Assembly (NCBI RefSeq): GCF_003865095.1
Contig: NZ_BHYK01000014.1
Location: 1 to 64,000 of the forward strand
Origin: Clostridium tagluense
Lineage (GTDB): Bacteria; Bacillota; Clostridia; Clostridiales; Clostridiaceae
Length of the DNA: 64,000 nt
Direction: 5' to 3'
Shown here in pieces: positions 18,148 to 27,635 of this stretch (position 1 is the first letter of the stretch; every line of letters starts with the position of its first letter). The translations under genes were made by a program, and so were the position numbers. Under the pieces are notes generated by a model. That model was not told where the DNA came from, did no database searches, and saw only the letters and a program-made list of their open reading frames with translations.

Positions 18148-19068
18148 TTATAACCCCGAGCAAGCAGCTATTTCTTTTATTGCTTCTTTATTTGCTTTTT
18201 TATATTCCATAGCAATATCCATTAAATAAGTCCCATAACCAGTTTTTAAAAGTGGCTGTGCTAGTGTTTTAAGTTCTTGCATAGTTATCCAACCATTTCT
18301 ATAGGAAATTTCTTCAAGACAGGATATATATGTACCTTGAGTACTTTGCACCGCTTCTACAAAATTTGAAGCCTTAAGCATGCTCGCATGAGTTCCTGTG
18401 TCAAGCCAAGCAAGTCCTCTTCCAAGTAGGTTTACCTTAAGTTTTCCCTCCATCATATAAATTCTATTTAAATCCGTAATTTCAAGTTCTCCTCGCTCCG
18501 AGGGTTTTAATTTTTTAACTTTTTCTACAACAGTGTTATCATAAAAATATAGTCCTGGAATGGCATATTCTGACTTTGGATTTTCAGGTTTTTCTTCTAG
18601 TGAAAGTACATTTCCATCTTTATCAAACTCAACAACTCCAAAAGAATTTGGATTTTTGACATGGTATCCAAAGATCACAGCTCCCTCTACAAGTTCCGCG
18701 GCCCTGCTTAGACTTTTTGTAAAACTTTGTCCCCAGAATAAATTATCTCCAAGTATCATCGCTACCTTATCATCACCAATGAATTTCTCTCCAATTATAA
18801 AGGCTTCCGCCAGTCCATTTGGTGCTTCTTGTATAGCATATTCTATTTTGAGTCCTAGTTTACTTCCATCTTCAAATAGCTCCATAAAACCTGGCAAATC
18901 TCTCGGTGTTGAAATTATTAATATTTCTCTTATCCCAGCTAACATTAAAACGGACATAGGATAATAGATCATTGGTTTATCATATATGGGTACCATTTGT
19001 TTTGATAATGCTTTTGTAACCGGGTAGAGCCTTGTGCCTGACCCTCCAGCTAATATAATACCTTTCAT
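18148..19068 (-). CDS. rfbA: Glucose-1-phosphate thymidylyltransferase
   Basis: A nucleotidyltransferase of 306 residues, somewhat longer than many RfbA proteins because of a C-terminal Lys/Glu-rich tail. It begins [18 protein letters not shown] and continues with [16 protein letters not shown], the metal Asp in [11 protein letters not shown], and the [11 protein letters not shown] end motif. It makes dTDP-glucose from dTTP and glucose-1-phosphate, feeding the two genes that follow. Confidence 0.95.
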   Translation of the reverse strand: MKGIILAGGSGTRLYPVTKALSKQMVPIYDKPMIYYPMSVLMLAGIREILIISTPRDLPGFMELFEDGSKLGLKIEYAIQEAPNGLAEAFIIGEKFIGDDKVAMILGDNLFWGQSFTKSLSRAAELVEGAVIFGYHVKNPNSFGVVEFDKDGNVLSLEEKPENPKSEYAIPGLYFYDNTVVEKVKKLKPSERGELEITDLNRIYMMEGKLKVNLLGRGLAWLDTGTHASMLKASNFVEAVQSTQGTYISCLEEISYRNGWITMQELKTLAQPLLKTGYGTYLMDIAMEYKKANKEAIKEIAACSGL

Positions 19069-19158
19069 AACTATGTTTCCTCCCTCTACTAATCTTTTAA
19101 CCTAAAAAACCATTATTCTTTTTTAAAAAAACTCTCCACTTTCAATTCAGAGCCAATC

Positions 19159-19827
19159 TTAGCTAGCCTTCTCATCCCCAAATAGTACTCCTACCGTCTT
19201 GAATATAAGTCCTATATCTACAAGTGTATTTCTATCTATTAAATACTCAACATCCATTTCCATCCATTCTTCAAAGCAAATATCATTTCTTCCTCTTACC
19301 TGCCAATAACAAGTTAACCCCGGTTTTGCAATTAACCTTTGTCTTTGAAAAGATGTAAATTGCACTACTTCTTTGGGCAAACTTGGTCTTGGACCAACTA
19401 AGGACATGTCGCCTCTTAATATGTTAAAAAGTTGTGGGAGTTCATCTATGCTTGTCTTCCGTACGAACTTACCAACCTTAGTTATTCTAGGATCCTCTTT
19501 TATCTTAAACATAGGTCCTGACATCTCATTTTCACCTTGAAGCTTTCCTAGAAGCCCTTCTGCATTTGAACACATAGACCTAAATTTGTACATTTTAAAT
19601 TGTGTACCATCTTTACCAACCCTAATTTGAGCAAAAAAAACAGGACCCTTTGAATCGAGTTTTATCCAAATGCCAACAATAATCATCACTGGACCTATTA
19701 ATACAATTCCACATAAAGCACCTATAATATCAATTATCCTTTTGATTATAAAATATCCTAGTTTTTTCTCATATTCAGCAACAGCCGTGCCCTGTGTAAC
19801 TCTTGAATTTCTTTGTGATTTTTGCAT
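19159..19827 (-). CDS. Undecaprenyl-phosphate sugar phosphotransferase (priming enzyme)
   Basis: A 222-residue monotopic phosphoglycosyl transferase of the bacterial sugar transferase family. A single re-entrant hydrophobic helix (about 33-55) precedes the catalytic core with KFRSMCSNAE, FVRKTSIDELPQLFNIL, GDMSLVGPRP and the ARG-type end ERLIAKPGLTCYWQVRGR-like motif. It moves sugar-1-phosphate from a UDP-sugar to undecaprenyl phosphate and so starts repeat-unit synthesis. Glucose or galactose is likely given galU next door, but not proven. Confidence 0.88.
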   Translation of the reverse strand: MQKSQRNSRVTQGTAVAEYEKKLGYFIIKRIIDIIGALCGIVLIGPVMIIVGIWIKLDSKGPVFFAQIRVGKDGTQFKMYKFRSMCSNAEGLLGKLQGENEMSGPMFKIKEDPRITKVGKFVRKTSIDELPQLFNILRGDMSLVGPRPSLPKEVVQFTSFQRQRLIAKPGLTCYWQVRGRNDICFEEWMEMDVEYLIDRNTLVDIGLIFKTVGVLFGDEKAS

Positions 19828-19943
19828 CTATATTTCCTCCTTTTTAGGAATATGCAAATAAGTGATAAACCACCTTAAGGTAATTGCAATACCTTTTGCT
19901 ATTTGATTATGTATTAGAATTCATATTTCTTAACTTTTCATTA

Positions 19944-20858
19944 CTAGAAACTACCACTTCTTATTACTTCTTCATATAGACTCCTAAAGTTCTCATTATA
20001 TTTTAAAGTTTGAAGATACTCCATAAATGGAACTTTTAAATCAGCTCTTTTTAAAGCAAACTCAACTGTGGCCTCAAGAAATCCTAATTTATCACCTACG
20101 TCATATCTTCTTCCTTCAAATATATATGCATACATATCTTGCTCAGCTATTAATGTCTTTAGTGCATCAGTCAACTGAATTTCTCCACCTTTGCCAGGCT
20201 TTGTATTATCTAATATGTCAAATATCTCTGGAGTTATTATATATCTACCAAGTATGGCTACATTTGATGGTGCAATGTCTACTTGTGGTTTTTCAACAAG
20301 GTCATTTACTTTGTATACCCTATCACTAATTTTAATCCCATCAACTATGCCATATTTATTTACATTTTCAAGTTCTACTTCTTGAACCCCTAAGATTGTT
20401 GCGTTATTTTCTTCAAAACAATCCATAAGTTGCTTTAAGCATGGAGTAGCCGCATCAACTATATCATCACCTAACATAACAGCAAAAGGTTCACTGCCTA
20501 CAAAGGCTCTTGCACAATTAATAGCATCTCCAAGTCCTTTAGGTTCCTTTTGTCTTATAAAGTGTATATTTACCAGGTTTGATATATCTCTAACCTGTTT
20601 AAGAAGGTCATCTTTATGTTTATTTTCTAGTTCTAGCTCTAGTTCTACTGATTTATCAAAATGATCTTCAATAGACTTTTTATTTCTTCCTGTAATGACT
20701 AATATTTCTTCTATCCCAGCCTCAACAGCTTCCTCTATAATATATTGCATTGTAGGCTTATCAACTATAGGTAACATTTCTTTAGGTAATGCTTTTGTAG
20801 CAGGTAAAAATCTTGTTCCAAGTCCCGCTGCTGGTATAATAGCTTTTCTAACTCTCAT
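19944..20858 (-). CDS. galU: UTP-glucose-1-phosphate uridylyltransferase
   Basis: A 304-residue GalU with the RKAIIPAAGLGTRFLPATKALPKEM-type start, VDKPTMQYIIEEAVEAGI, AVMLGDDIV (metal Asp), LVEKPQ, and GGEIQLTDAL. It makes UDP-glucose for the priming sugar transferase and for cell-surface glycans. It is the first gene of the polysaccharide operon on the minus strand, behind a 400-bp AT-rich upstream region. Confidence 0.93.
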   Translation of the reverse strand: MRVRKAIIPAAGLGTRFLPATKALPKEMLPIVDKPTMQYIIEEAVEAGIEEILVITGRNKKSIEDHFDKSVELELELENKHKDDLLKQVRDISNLVNIHFIRQKEPKGLGDAINCARAFVGSEPFAVMLGDDIVDAATPCLKQLMDCFEENNATILGVQEVELENVNKYGIVDGIKISDRVYKVNDLVEKPQVDIAPSNVAILGRYIITPEIFDILDNTKPGKGGEIQLTDALKTLIAEQDMYAYIFEGRRYDVGDKLGFLEATVEFALKRADLKVPFMEYLQTLKYNENFRSLYEEVIRSGSF

Positions 20859-21269
20859 ATAAATTTTCTCCTTTTCTTCTGTAAGTTATTTTTTTAAACA
20901 TAGTTATAATTCTTATTTTCATAAATCTAATTACTCTCTAAATGCCACACGTTAAAATCTTATATTTATACATTTATCGACTTAATATGATGTTTTATTC
21001 TTTATTTGCATAATTATTTATGGTAATTATTTTTTATTTTTATATTCAATTAAATAAATTGTTAAACCTAGCATTGTTTTTACCATATGGTAGAGTATAT
21101 CATAATATTACAAAATGTGTGTTAAGTTTTTATTAAATTTATATGTTTTTTAACTTTTACGACATAAACCGTGCGTTTTTTTATCTTTTTAACATGATTT
21201 TCTATTTTATTTTTAATATAAATTAAAATCATTCTATAAATATTATTAAATCTAGCTAAACGCAAAAAA
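20859..21269 (-). promoter_or_regulatory. Upstream region of the EPS operon with a 12-bp palindrome
   Basis: This 411-bp AT-rich gap has no credible gene. It must carry the operon promoter for galU. A perfect palindrome TACCATATGGTA stands at 21081-21092, about 220 bp upstream of galU, and is a candidate operator. No clear consensus -35/-10 pair, riboswitch or antiterminator box was recognised. Confidence 0.4.
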
Positions 21270-21299
21270 AAGAATCAGAAGTTTTAAGTTCTGATTCTT
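21270..21299. terminator. Intrinsic terminator after the YihY gene
   Basis: An 11-bp perfect stem AAGAATCAGAA (21270-21280) pairs with 21289-21299 around an 8-nt loop. A poly-A run on the left and TTTTCTT on the right would serve both strands. It ends minus-strand transcription from the YihY gene. Confidence 0.8.
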
Positions 21300-21320
21300 T
21301 TCTTATTTTAATAGATAGTA

Positions 21321-21471
21321 AACACGGAATTTGTCAGTAGTAACTTGCAATAAAAATAGCAAAAGATTAGAATTTCCTCTTTCGTAATCTTTCCCTTTCC
21401 TTTTACAGATATTAAGTATGAATTTTCGACCCAGTGACTTGCAATAAGAAGCGAAAAAACATTGAAATTCC
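21321..21471. repeat. Dispersed repeat family, locus A (two tandem units)
   Basis: Two similar units of about 57 bp occur at 21321-21377 and 21414-21471. They share the core GACTTGCAATAA-x(5-9)-CGAAAA-x-ATTGAAATTCC (first unit diverged). The second unit aligns well with 39223-39285. The 17-mer AGCAAAAGATTAGAATT is identical at 21358-21374 and in the 39.4-kb locus. The segment lies between the YihY stop and its terminator, so it is transcribed. A 62-codon frame across it looks spurious. Confidence 0.55.
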
Positions 21472-21475
21472 ATAC

Positions 21476-22312
21476 TTAATACTTCTTGCACTTTGGTTTT
21501 TCTTTACCTTCTCTTTCAAATGCTAGCAGTGCATTAACCTCTCCCCCTAGCAATATTATAATAGAAGTAATATAAAGCCACAGCATAAGCACTATCACTC
21601 CTCCTATACCACCATATACACTAGAATAGTTATTGAAGTTATTCACATAATAAGCAAATCCTAAAGAAGATAACAACCAACCTAAAGTACTAAAGGTCGC
21701 TCCTGGCATTACTTCTTTCCATGTAAGTCTCCTACAAGGAGTAAAATGGTACAATGCTGCGAATATAAACACCATCCCAGATAAAGTTACCAAGTACCTT
21801 ATGATATCCCAATTTAATATAAACTTACTGGATACATGGAATTTCGTTACAATCGTTCCACCTATCATTTGTCCAAATACAACTAATGCTACTGCAGCTA
21901 TAATAACCACTTCAAGTCCTACCATAAACAATATAGATATAATTAGAGTTTTTAAATAAGATCTTGTTTCTTTTTCATCGTAGGCCTTATTTAATCCCTT
22001 TATTATAGCTCTGAACCCGCTAGACCCAGTCCATATTAAACCTATTATACTTAGCGATACTAAATTCCCACTTGTTTTTTCAAACACATCTATAACTGTA
22101 GTGTAAATTAAATCAAAAGTGCTTTTGGGCATTATTTGGCTTAGATATACTAACACATCATTACTCTTTAAATCACTATAACCTAGCATACTAAGTAGTA
22201 GTAATAGAAAAGGAAAAAAAGATAACAATAAATAATAAGTAACTTGAGCTGCCAAGGCCGTAATATCATCATCAATAACCCTTGATACAAGTTTTTTTAA
22301 ACTTTTAAACAT
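21476..22312 (-). CDS. YihY/BrkB-family inner membrane protein
   Basis: A protein of about 278 residues with six hydrophobic segments and family landmarks DDDITALAAQVTYYLLLSFFPFLL, GLIWTGSSGFRAIIKGLNKAYD, and YSSVYGGIGGVIVLMLWLYIT. Relatives were once called ribonuclease BN, which is wrong; they are membrane proteins of unclear function. The frame has a GTG at 22321, but it overlaps the ribosome site AGGTGG. ATG at 22312 is 6 nt from that site and is taken as the start. It is monocistronic, with its own terminator. Confidence 0.85.
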   Translation of the reverse strand: MFKSLKKLVSRVIDDDITALAAQVTYYLLLSFFPFLLLLLSMLGYSDLKSNDVLVYLSQIMPKSTFDLIYTTVIDVFEKTSGNLVSLSIIGLIWTGSSGFRAIIKGLNKAYDEKETRSYLKTLIISILFMVGLEVVIIAAVALVVFGQMIGGTIVTKFHVSSKFILNWDIIRYLVTLSGMVFIFAALYHFTPCRRLTWKEVMPGATFSTLGWLLSSLGFAYYVNNFNNYSSVYGGIGGVIVLMLWLYITSIIILLGGEVNALLAFEREGKEKPKCKKY

Positions 22313-22543
22313 ATAAGCCACCTTTCACTCTTTCTATTTAAAATAGCACATGAAGGTTCCACATGTAGAATGTCCTGATAGTAATCATTCTACATGATTT
22401 CACCTGTCATTGCCTTTGATATAAATATGCATAATCTTATGTAGCTAACGCAGAAGAATTTTCGCTCTTAGCCTTCTATCCTTCTTCTGTTATAATATGT
22501 ATTATAGCAACATATTATTAATAATTAAAGAGGGGATGTTAAT

Positions 22544-23341
22544 ATGAAATTAGCACTAGCCCAAGTAGATATTGCATGGGAAGATAAAACTATTAACAAA
22601 GAAACTACATTACAATTTATAAAACAGGCATCTACTGAAAATGTGGATATGATACTTTTCCCTGAAATGACTTTAACGGGCTTTTCTATGAATACTTCTT
22701 TAATAGGAGAAAATAATAATGAAACCACAGAATTCTTTAAGGAAATGAGTTCTAAATTTAATATTTTTATAGGATTTGGATATGTAGAAGGCACCACTAA
22801 TAGTAAAAATAAATACTCTGTAGTAGCTCCTTCTGGAGAAGAACTTGTAAACTACACAAAAATTCATCCTTTTTCCTTTGGAGGAGAACCTGAATTTTAC
22901 CAAAGCGGAAACCAAATAGAATTTTTTAACGCTTTCGATTTTACTATTGCCCCTTTCCTCTGCTACGATTTACGCTTCCCAGAAGTCTTTCAGATAGCTT
23001 CAAAACCCGCCACTTTAATTACCGTAGCAGCTAACTGGCCAATAGGTCGACGTGAACACTGGATTACCCTACTAAAAGCAAGAGCCATAGAAAATCAATG
23101 TTACATAGCAGGTGTGAATCGAGTTGGCAAAGGAAATGGATTGACCTACAGTGGTGACTCCATGATTATAGATCCATTAGGAAATATAATAAGTAGTTTA
23201 TATATGGAAGATGGTCTAATTATAGCTGATATCTGCAAGTCAGATGTATCTCAGATTAGAAATAACTTTAGCCTTAAAGAAGATAGAAAAGACGGACTGT
23301 ATTGTAATCTGTATTTAAGTGCTATTCAAAGTTTAAAATGA
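22544..23341 (+). CDS. Carbon-nitrogen hydrolase (nitrilase family), omega-amidase-like
   Basis: A 265-residue nitrilase-superfamily enzyme with the full catalytic triad: Glu41 (FPEMTLTGF), Lys106 (YTKIHPF) and Cys140 (APFLCYDLRFPEVF). The sequence is closest in style to YafV/omega-amidase proteins that hydrolyse small amides such as alpha-ketoglutaramate, but substrate assignment is tentative. A good GAGGGG site precedes the ATG, and a TATAAT at 22491-22496 is a possible -10. It converges with the DUF1294 gene. Confidence 0.88.
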   Translation: MKLALAQVDIAWEDKTINKETTLQFIKQASTENVDMILFPEMTLTGFSMNTSLIGENNNETTEFFKEMSSKFNIFIGFGYVEGTTNSKNKYSVVAPSGEELVNYTKIHPFSFGGEPEFYQSGNQIEFFNAFDFTIAPFLCYDLRFPEVFQIASKPATLITVAANWPIGRREHWITLLKARAIENQCYIAGVNRVGKGNGLTYSGDSMIIDPLGNIISSLYMEDGLIIADICKSDVSQIRNNFSLKEDRKDGLYCNLYLSAIQSLK

Positions 23342-23443
23342 AGGAATTTTTTTCAATAAATTAATAAATTTAGATTATTTCAATAGATAAAAGTTAATAT
23401 TATAATATATTTTTATATAATATATTTTCAGATAATTAAAAAT

Positions 23444-23575
23444 TTATCCACAATTCAAACAAAGTTATCCACATAAAGAGGATAACTTTGTTTAAATATA
23501 CATTCAATAAGGCAAACAGTGATGCTTTTCCCCATTTTCTGGAATCCATTCACTTTCACAAAATAGTTATACACA
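23444..23575 (+). other. Cluster of three exact DnaA boxes
   Basis: TTATCCACA occurs at 23444-23452 and 23465-23473 (21 bp apart, two helical turns), and TTATACACA at 23567-23575, all on the plus strand. All match the TTATNCACA DnaA consensus. To the left (about 23385-23440) is an A/T-only-like stretch rich in TATAATATATT. The gap lies between convergent genes, so promoters are not expected. A DnaA titration or reactivation site, or a remnant origin, is possible; chance is not excluded. Confidence 0.5.
23457..23493. terminator. Hairpin between convergent genes, overlapping a DnaA box
   Basis: Perfect 14-bp arms AAACAAAGTTATCC (23457-23470) and its complement (23480-23493) close a 9-nt loop. 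The stem is strong, but the T tract is short (TTTAAATATA). It probably terminates the nitrilase gene on the plus strand. The second DnaA box covers the left arm. Confidence 0.7.
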
Positions 23576-23672
23576 GGTACGAAATAAGTCTAAAGCTTCT
23601 AATTTACTATCCAAGATTTCACCTTTATTATATCCTCAAAATGGTATAATTTGAAATCTTAAATTATGGAAC

Positions 23673-23942
23673 TTACAGTATTTTATAAATATATGCAAAG
23701 AATATAAACACTTGAAGTATCAGTATTAAAGGTATTCCTATCACAAACTTTTTATGCTTAGTTTTATGCCTAAATAATTGCATACCCATAAATATACCCA
23801 AAGCACCAAAAGCAAAAGCTACAGTAAAAAGAGTTTTTTCTGGAGTTCTCCATCTCTTCTTTTGTGATTTATTCTTATCTGAATACATCACATAAATACC
23901 GTATAAGTTAATAGCTAAAATATAATATAAAAATATTTTCAT
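23673..23942 (-). CDS. DUF1294 family small membrane protein
   Basis: An 89-residue protein with three hydrophobic segments and the DUF1294 pattern: MYSDKNKSQKKRWRTPEKTL, then FGALGIFMGMQLFRHKTKHKKF with the conserved Arg-His-Lys-T-x-H-K-K-F. The family function is unknown. A GGAGGG site precedes the ATG. It stands alone between the DnaA-box region and the sbcC end. Confidence 0.82.
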   Translation of the reverse strand: MKIFLYYILAINLYGIYVMYSDKNKSQKKRWRTPEKTLFTVAFAFGALGIFMGMQLFRHKTKHKKFVIGIPLILILQVFIFFAYIYKIL

Positions 23943-23967
23943 GTTTTCCCTCCAATTGAATTCAAAG

Positions 23968-24045
23968 ATGATTAGAATTTCTTAATGCAATTTCACGTTT
24001 CAATCACTTATTACAAGGTACGCAGGAGAACTGCTATACCTTTAA
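23968..24045. repeat. Dispersed repeat family, locus C (single inverted unit)
   Basis: GATTAGAATTTCTTAATGCAATTT and the following 55 bp match, in the same direction, the right arm of the 39.4-kb palindromic element. Matching points are ATTAGAATT-x-CTTAATG-x-AATTT, then TTACAAGGTACGCAGGAGAA against TTGCAAAGCACGTAGGAAAA. It ends in the last codons of sbcC (stop at 24042), as the other loci also abut gene 3' ends. Confidence 0.45.
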
Positions 24046-27000
24046 GTGTACTCGAGCTTTACCTTGCTTCCTCCCTGTCCCTGCTCTGCAGGCGTTACTA
24101 TTAGCTTTATAGGAACCCTATTCTTAAGCTCTTCCACATGACTTATTATCCCCACAGAAAGCGTACTTGAATGGAGCTTCTCAAGTGAATTCATTACTAT
24201 TTCTAAAAGATCTGTATCTAAAGTTCCGAAACCTTCATCTAAAAAGAAGAATTCTAGTGGAGCACTTCCTTTTAATTGAATTTGTGAGGATAGTGCAAGT
24301 GCAAGACATAATGAGGTCAAGAACGTTTCTCCACCAGACAAGGTGTTGGTTTCGCGTCTTGTTCCTCCATTGAAATCATCCCTCATTACAAAAGCTCCAT
24401 CAGCGTCAAGCTCTAAAGCGTAACGTCCCCTTGTTATTTCCTTTAAACGTTTTGAAGCCTCCAATGATATATATTTTAGCTGCTTCATGGCTACATATTC
24501 TACAAATTTATTCCCTTGAATTAAGGTGTCAAGTTCTCTTAAAAGACCTAGCATATGTTCTACTTCGCTACGCTTTATTATAAGGGCTGCAAATTCCTTT
24601 AGCTTTCTTTCCATTTCCTCTAAGATACGATTTTCAACGCCTACTGCCTTATTTTTTTCTTCTAAAACATTTTGCAGTATTTCCCTTTTTTCTTTTAACT
24701 CTTCCCAAAAATTAGGGTCTATTTCTTTTCCGCAAAGAAGATTTTCTACTCTTTGCAAATTATCTAGAATTTTACGAAGCGCCTCTTCGTAATGTTTTAT
24801 TTCAGCATCTAAAATCATCAAATCTTCTTTGGAAATTAAATATTGAATAGCTAAATCAGTGTTTTCAAAGGAATTTTCACTAAGAGATATCTTTAATTTT
24901 TCTTCTCCTATAACTAATAGTTTTAAAAGCATTGTATTTTCCTTTTCTTCACTAGTCTTCTGAGTCTCCACATTTTGCTTTTCTATATTTTCTCTTTCTA
25001 AAACTTCTCTTAAATTTGCCTCTTTCAACGTTATGTTTTTTATTTCACTTCTTACCTTTTCTATTTCAATTTTAGGGGATAATTCCTTTGAAGGCTTGAA
25101 TCCACAGAGTTCTACAATTTGAATAGTCAAACGCTCTATTTCTGCTCTTTTTTCCTTGCCACTGGTTTCTATTTCTGTTTTTGAGGTAGTAAGGCCCTTT
25201 AATATTTTATCCACTTCATCTCTTTGCTTTTCTAGTATTACTAACTCCGCTCTGTACTTCCTTGCTGTGGCAGTTAACTTTATTACTTCATTGTCCCTGG
25301 CTTTAAGCCGCTTTATTTTTTCACTTATGGATAGGTTTTTTATACTATCCCTTTGCTTATGGTCATATTCTTCTCTTTGCAAATCTTCTTTTAAAAGCAT
25401 GTACTTATTCTGAAGTATCCTTACGCTTTCTGTAGCAATAGATAAATCTACATTTATTGCTATTAGTGTTTCCTTTTCTTTTTTCAAACCTTCGTAAAGC
25501 CTAGCTTCCGAAAGGTCTACTTTGCTTTTTTCATTTTGTAGCACAACTAAGGCTAAGTCTAGCTCAGTTTTTTGCTTATTGTAAGCTTCTGTGTTTTCTC
25601 TAAACTTAATTAATTCCTTTTCACTTATACTCTTCTGCTCTTGTAATTCCAGGATATTTACGCCTTGGAGCTTTTCAGAAACCTCTGTAAGGCTCTTATT
25701 TATATGCTCAGCATCTCTTGAAAATTCTGCTGCTTTAATTTGCTCCTTTTGAAGTTCTTTCGCGAGTTTTTCTAAGTTTAGCTCACCATTTTGTTTTAAT
25801 TTTTTTAATTCTTCTAAGTTGGTATTTACTGATGCCTGTGCTAAATGCGTATGATGCTCCGATCCGCATACTGGGCATAGGTCTCCTTGTTTTAAATTGG
25901 AAGCTAGAGCTGCTGCCATGCCCCCTAGTTCTATATCTTTTATTTCAGCTTCTATGTTTTTAAGCTTAGCTTTAGCCACTTCTATAGTTTCTGACCTATT
26001 TTTTAAATCTAAGCTAACTTTTTCACTTTCAGTGTTAATAATCTTATATCTTCCCTTAAGCTCACCCACTATTTTATGGTTTTCTACAGCTTTTTCTAGA
26101 GTATCCTGAAGTTTGCTATACTCCTCTTGCCTATCTAACAACAAATTACTATCTCCCGGGAAATTATTCGTAAGTTCCACGGTTTTTTCTCGTAAAACCA
26201 CTAATTTATGCCCACTATTTTCCTGAAGTAGCAATGCTTCACTATGCATTCCCTCCGTTATAAATATAGACTTTTGGGATGTTTGTTCTTTATTTTTAAG
26301 TATATCTACATTTTTCATGGCAAGGTCAACTTCTAGCTCAATGTTATAGGTATTTTGCAATTTTTCCCTATATTCTGGCAATATTTCTATTTCATTTAGA
26401 GTTTCTTCTGTACCTTTTAGTTTGTTTTCTGCTACTGCTTTATTACTTTCTATTAACTTGTACTTTAAATTATTTTCATTTATATTTGTCATAAGTACTT
26501 TATGTTGTTCTAAAAGAATAGCTTTTTCATGGGCCAGATAATTTATTTTTTCTTCAATAGTTGTAGCTTGTTTAAGGCTTACTTCCCTTTCAATTAATCC
26601 AGGAAGTTTATTGTTTTTATCCATCCAGGCTCCCTCATAAGAGGTTTTTGTTATATTTAACCTTTCACATAAAACTAAAAAAGCATTGTTTAATTTTTCA
26701 AGAGTGAAATTATTTTTAGCTAAACTCCCTTTAATTTCAATTACATTGTCAATAAAGGGTTTTACCTTTATTGCTGCGCTTCCTTTAGTGAACTTTTCAA
26801 TTTTATTTTTAATTTCTTCTTCCTGAAGTTTTAGCTGGGCTTCCTTATTTACATACTGTTTTTTTTCTTCCTGTAGCTCCCAAAGAGTTTTGCAGTGCTC
26901 GTACTGTTTATCTACTGCACTTTTCTGAGTCCTAAGATCACTTTCTTCTTTTTTTAAACGGGCTAATGTCTGAGTTATCTCACTAAGGGCCTCTTGTCCT

Positions 27001-27635
27001 ACATTTTCATAGCCCTTCATTTCTCCCTCTAGCTCATTTTTTGTTATTAAGTTTTCATTTCTAACTCTTTTTATTTTCTCGTAGAGCTTTGTGCCATATT
27101 TTTCTAAGGCAAATATTCTCTCTAACATATTTCTTCTTTCTTTTCCTGTAAGCTTTAAAAATTCATTGAATTTACCTTGAGGTAGTACTACTGAACGCGT
27201 AAAATCCTCAACTTTTAGTCCTATAATATCTATAATATTTTCCTCTACGTCCTTTGGTCCTTCTGCTAGCACTTTATTTTCTTCTGAGTTTTCTTTATTT
27301 ATTTCTATAAGCCTTGCATAGGCAGTTTTAAAATATCCAGTTTTTAATCTCTTTATGCACCTTTCTGCTCTATACAGCTTTCGAGTTTTTCCAAGTCCTA
27401 TTTCAAAATCGTAGCTTATTTCTACCACATTTGTTTCTGTGTTTACAAACTCCTTGGTTTCTCTAGATACTTTTCCATAAAGAGCTATGGTTATACCATC
27501 TAGGATGGTAGATTTACCACTAGCTGTGGGACCGAAGATGCCGAAAAGTCCTTTTTCTGTAAGCTTTGAAAACTCTATAGTTTGCTCTTCTACAAAGGAA
27601 TTCAAACCCTTTATTTTAAGATTAACTGGTTTCAT
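24042..27635 (-). CDS. sbcC: SbcC, ATPase subunit of the SbcCD nuclease
   Basis: An SMC-like ATPase of 1197 residues. The N-terminal half-ATPase has Walker A GPTASGKST (Lys41). Two long coiled coils flank a zinc-hook CPVCGSEHH near residue 590. The C-terminal half has the ABC signature LSGGETF and Walker B LEFFFLDEGFGTLD. With SbcD it forms the Rad50-Mre11-like complex that cuts hairpins and blocked DNA ends. Its start overlaps the sbcD end by 14 bp, so the two are coupled. Length is normal for clostridial SbcC. Confidence 0.95.
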   Translation of the reverse strand: MKPVNLKIKGLNSFVEEQTIEFSKLTEKGLFGIFGPTASGKSTILDGITIALYGKVSRETKEFVNTETNVVEISYDFEIGLGKTRKLYRAERCIKRLKTGYFKTAYARLIEINKENSEENKVLAEGPKDVEENIIDIIGLKVEDFTRSVVLPQGKFNEFLKLTGKERRNMLERIFALEKYGTKLYEKIKRVRNENLITKNELEGEMKGYENVGQEALSEITQTLARLKKEESDLRTQKSAVDKQYEHCKTLWELQEEKKQYVNKEAQLKLQEEEIKNKIEKFTKGSAAIKVKPFIDNVIEIKGSLAKNNFTLEKLNNAFLVLCERLNITKTSYEGAWMDKNNKLPGLIEREVSLKQATTIEEKINYLAHEKAILLEQHKVLMTNINENNLKYKLIESNKAVAENKLKGTEETLNEIEILPEYREKLQNTYNIELEVDLAMKNVDILKNKEQTSQKSIFITEGMHSEALLLQENSGHKLVVLREKTVELTNNFPGDSNLLLDRQEEYSKLQDTLEKAVENHKIVGELKGRYKIINTESEKVSLDLKNRSETIEVAKAKLKNIEAEIKDIELGGMAAALASNLKQGDLCPVCGSEHHTHLAQASVNTNLEELKKLKQNGELNLEKLAKELQKEQIKAAEFSRDAEHINKSLTEVSEKLQGVNILELQEQKSISEKELIKFRENTEAYNKQKTELDLALVVLQNEKSKVDLSEARLYEGLKKEKETLIAINVDLSIATESVRILQNKYMLLKEDLQREEYDHKQRDSIKNLSISEKIKRLKARDNEVIKLTATARKYRAELVILEKQRDEVDKILKGLTTSKTEIETSGKEKRAEIERLTIQIVELCGFKPSKELSPKIEIEKVRSEIKNITLKEANLREVLERENIEKQNVETQKTSEEKENTMLLKLLVIGEEKLKISLSENSFENTDLAIQYLISKEDLMILDAEIKHYEEALRKILDNLQRVENLLCGKEIDPNFWEELKEKREILQNVLEEKNKAVGVENRILEEMERKLKEFAALIIKRSEVEHMLGLLRELDTLIQGNKFVEYVAMKQLKYISLEASKRLKEITRGRYALELDADGAFVMRDDFNGGTRRETNTLSGGETFLTSLCLALALSSQIQLKGSAPLEFFFLDEGFGTLDTDLLEIVMNSLEKLHSSTLSVGIISHVEELKNRVPIKLIVTPAEQGQGGSKVKLEYT

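Noticed and set aside
21303-21491. 62-codon minus-strand frame after the YihY gene
   Set aside because: It runs through dispersed repeat units and has no family resemblance; the repeat explains the open frame.
23342-23672. Chromosomal origin
   Set aside because: The boxes are real, but there is no dnaA, dnaN, gyrB or rpmH nearby and no long array, so an active main origin is unlikely; kept only as a DnaA-binding cluster.
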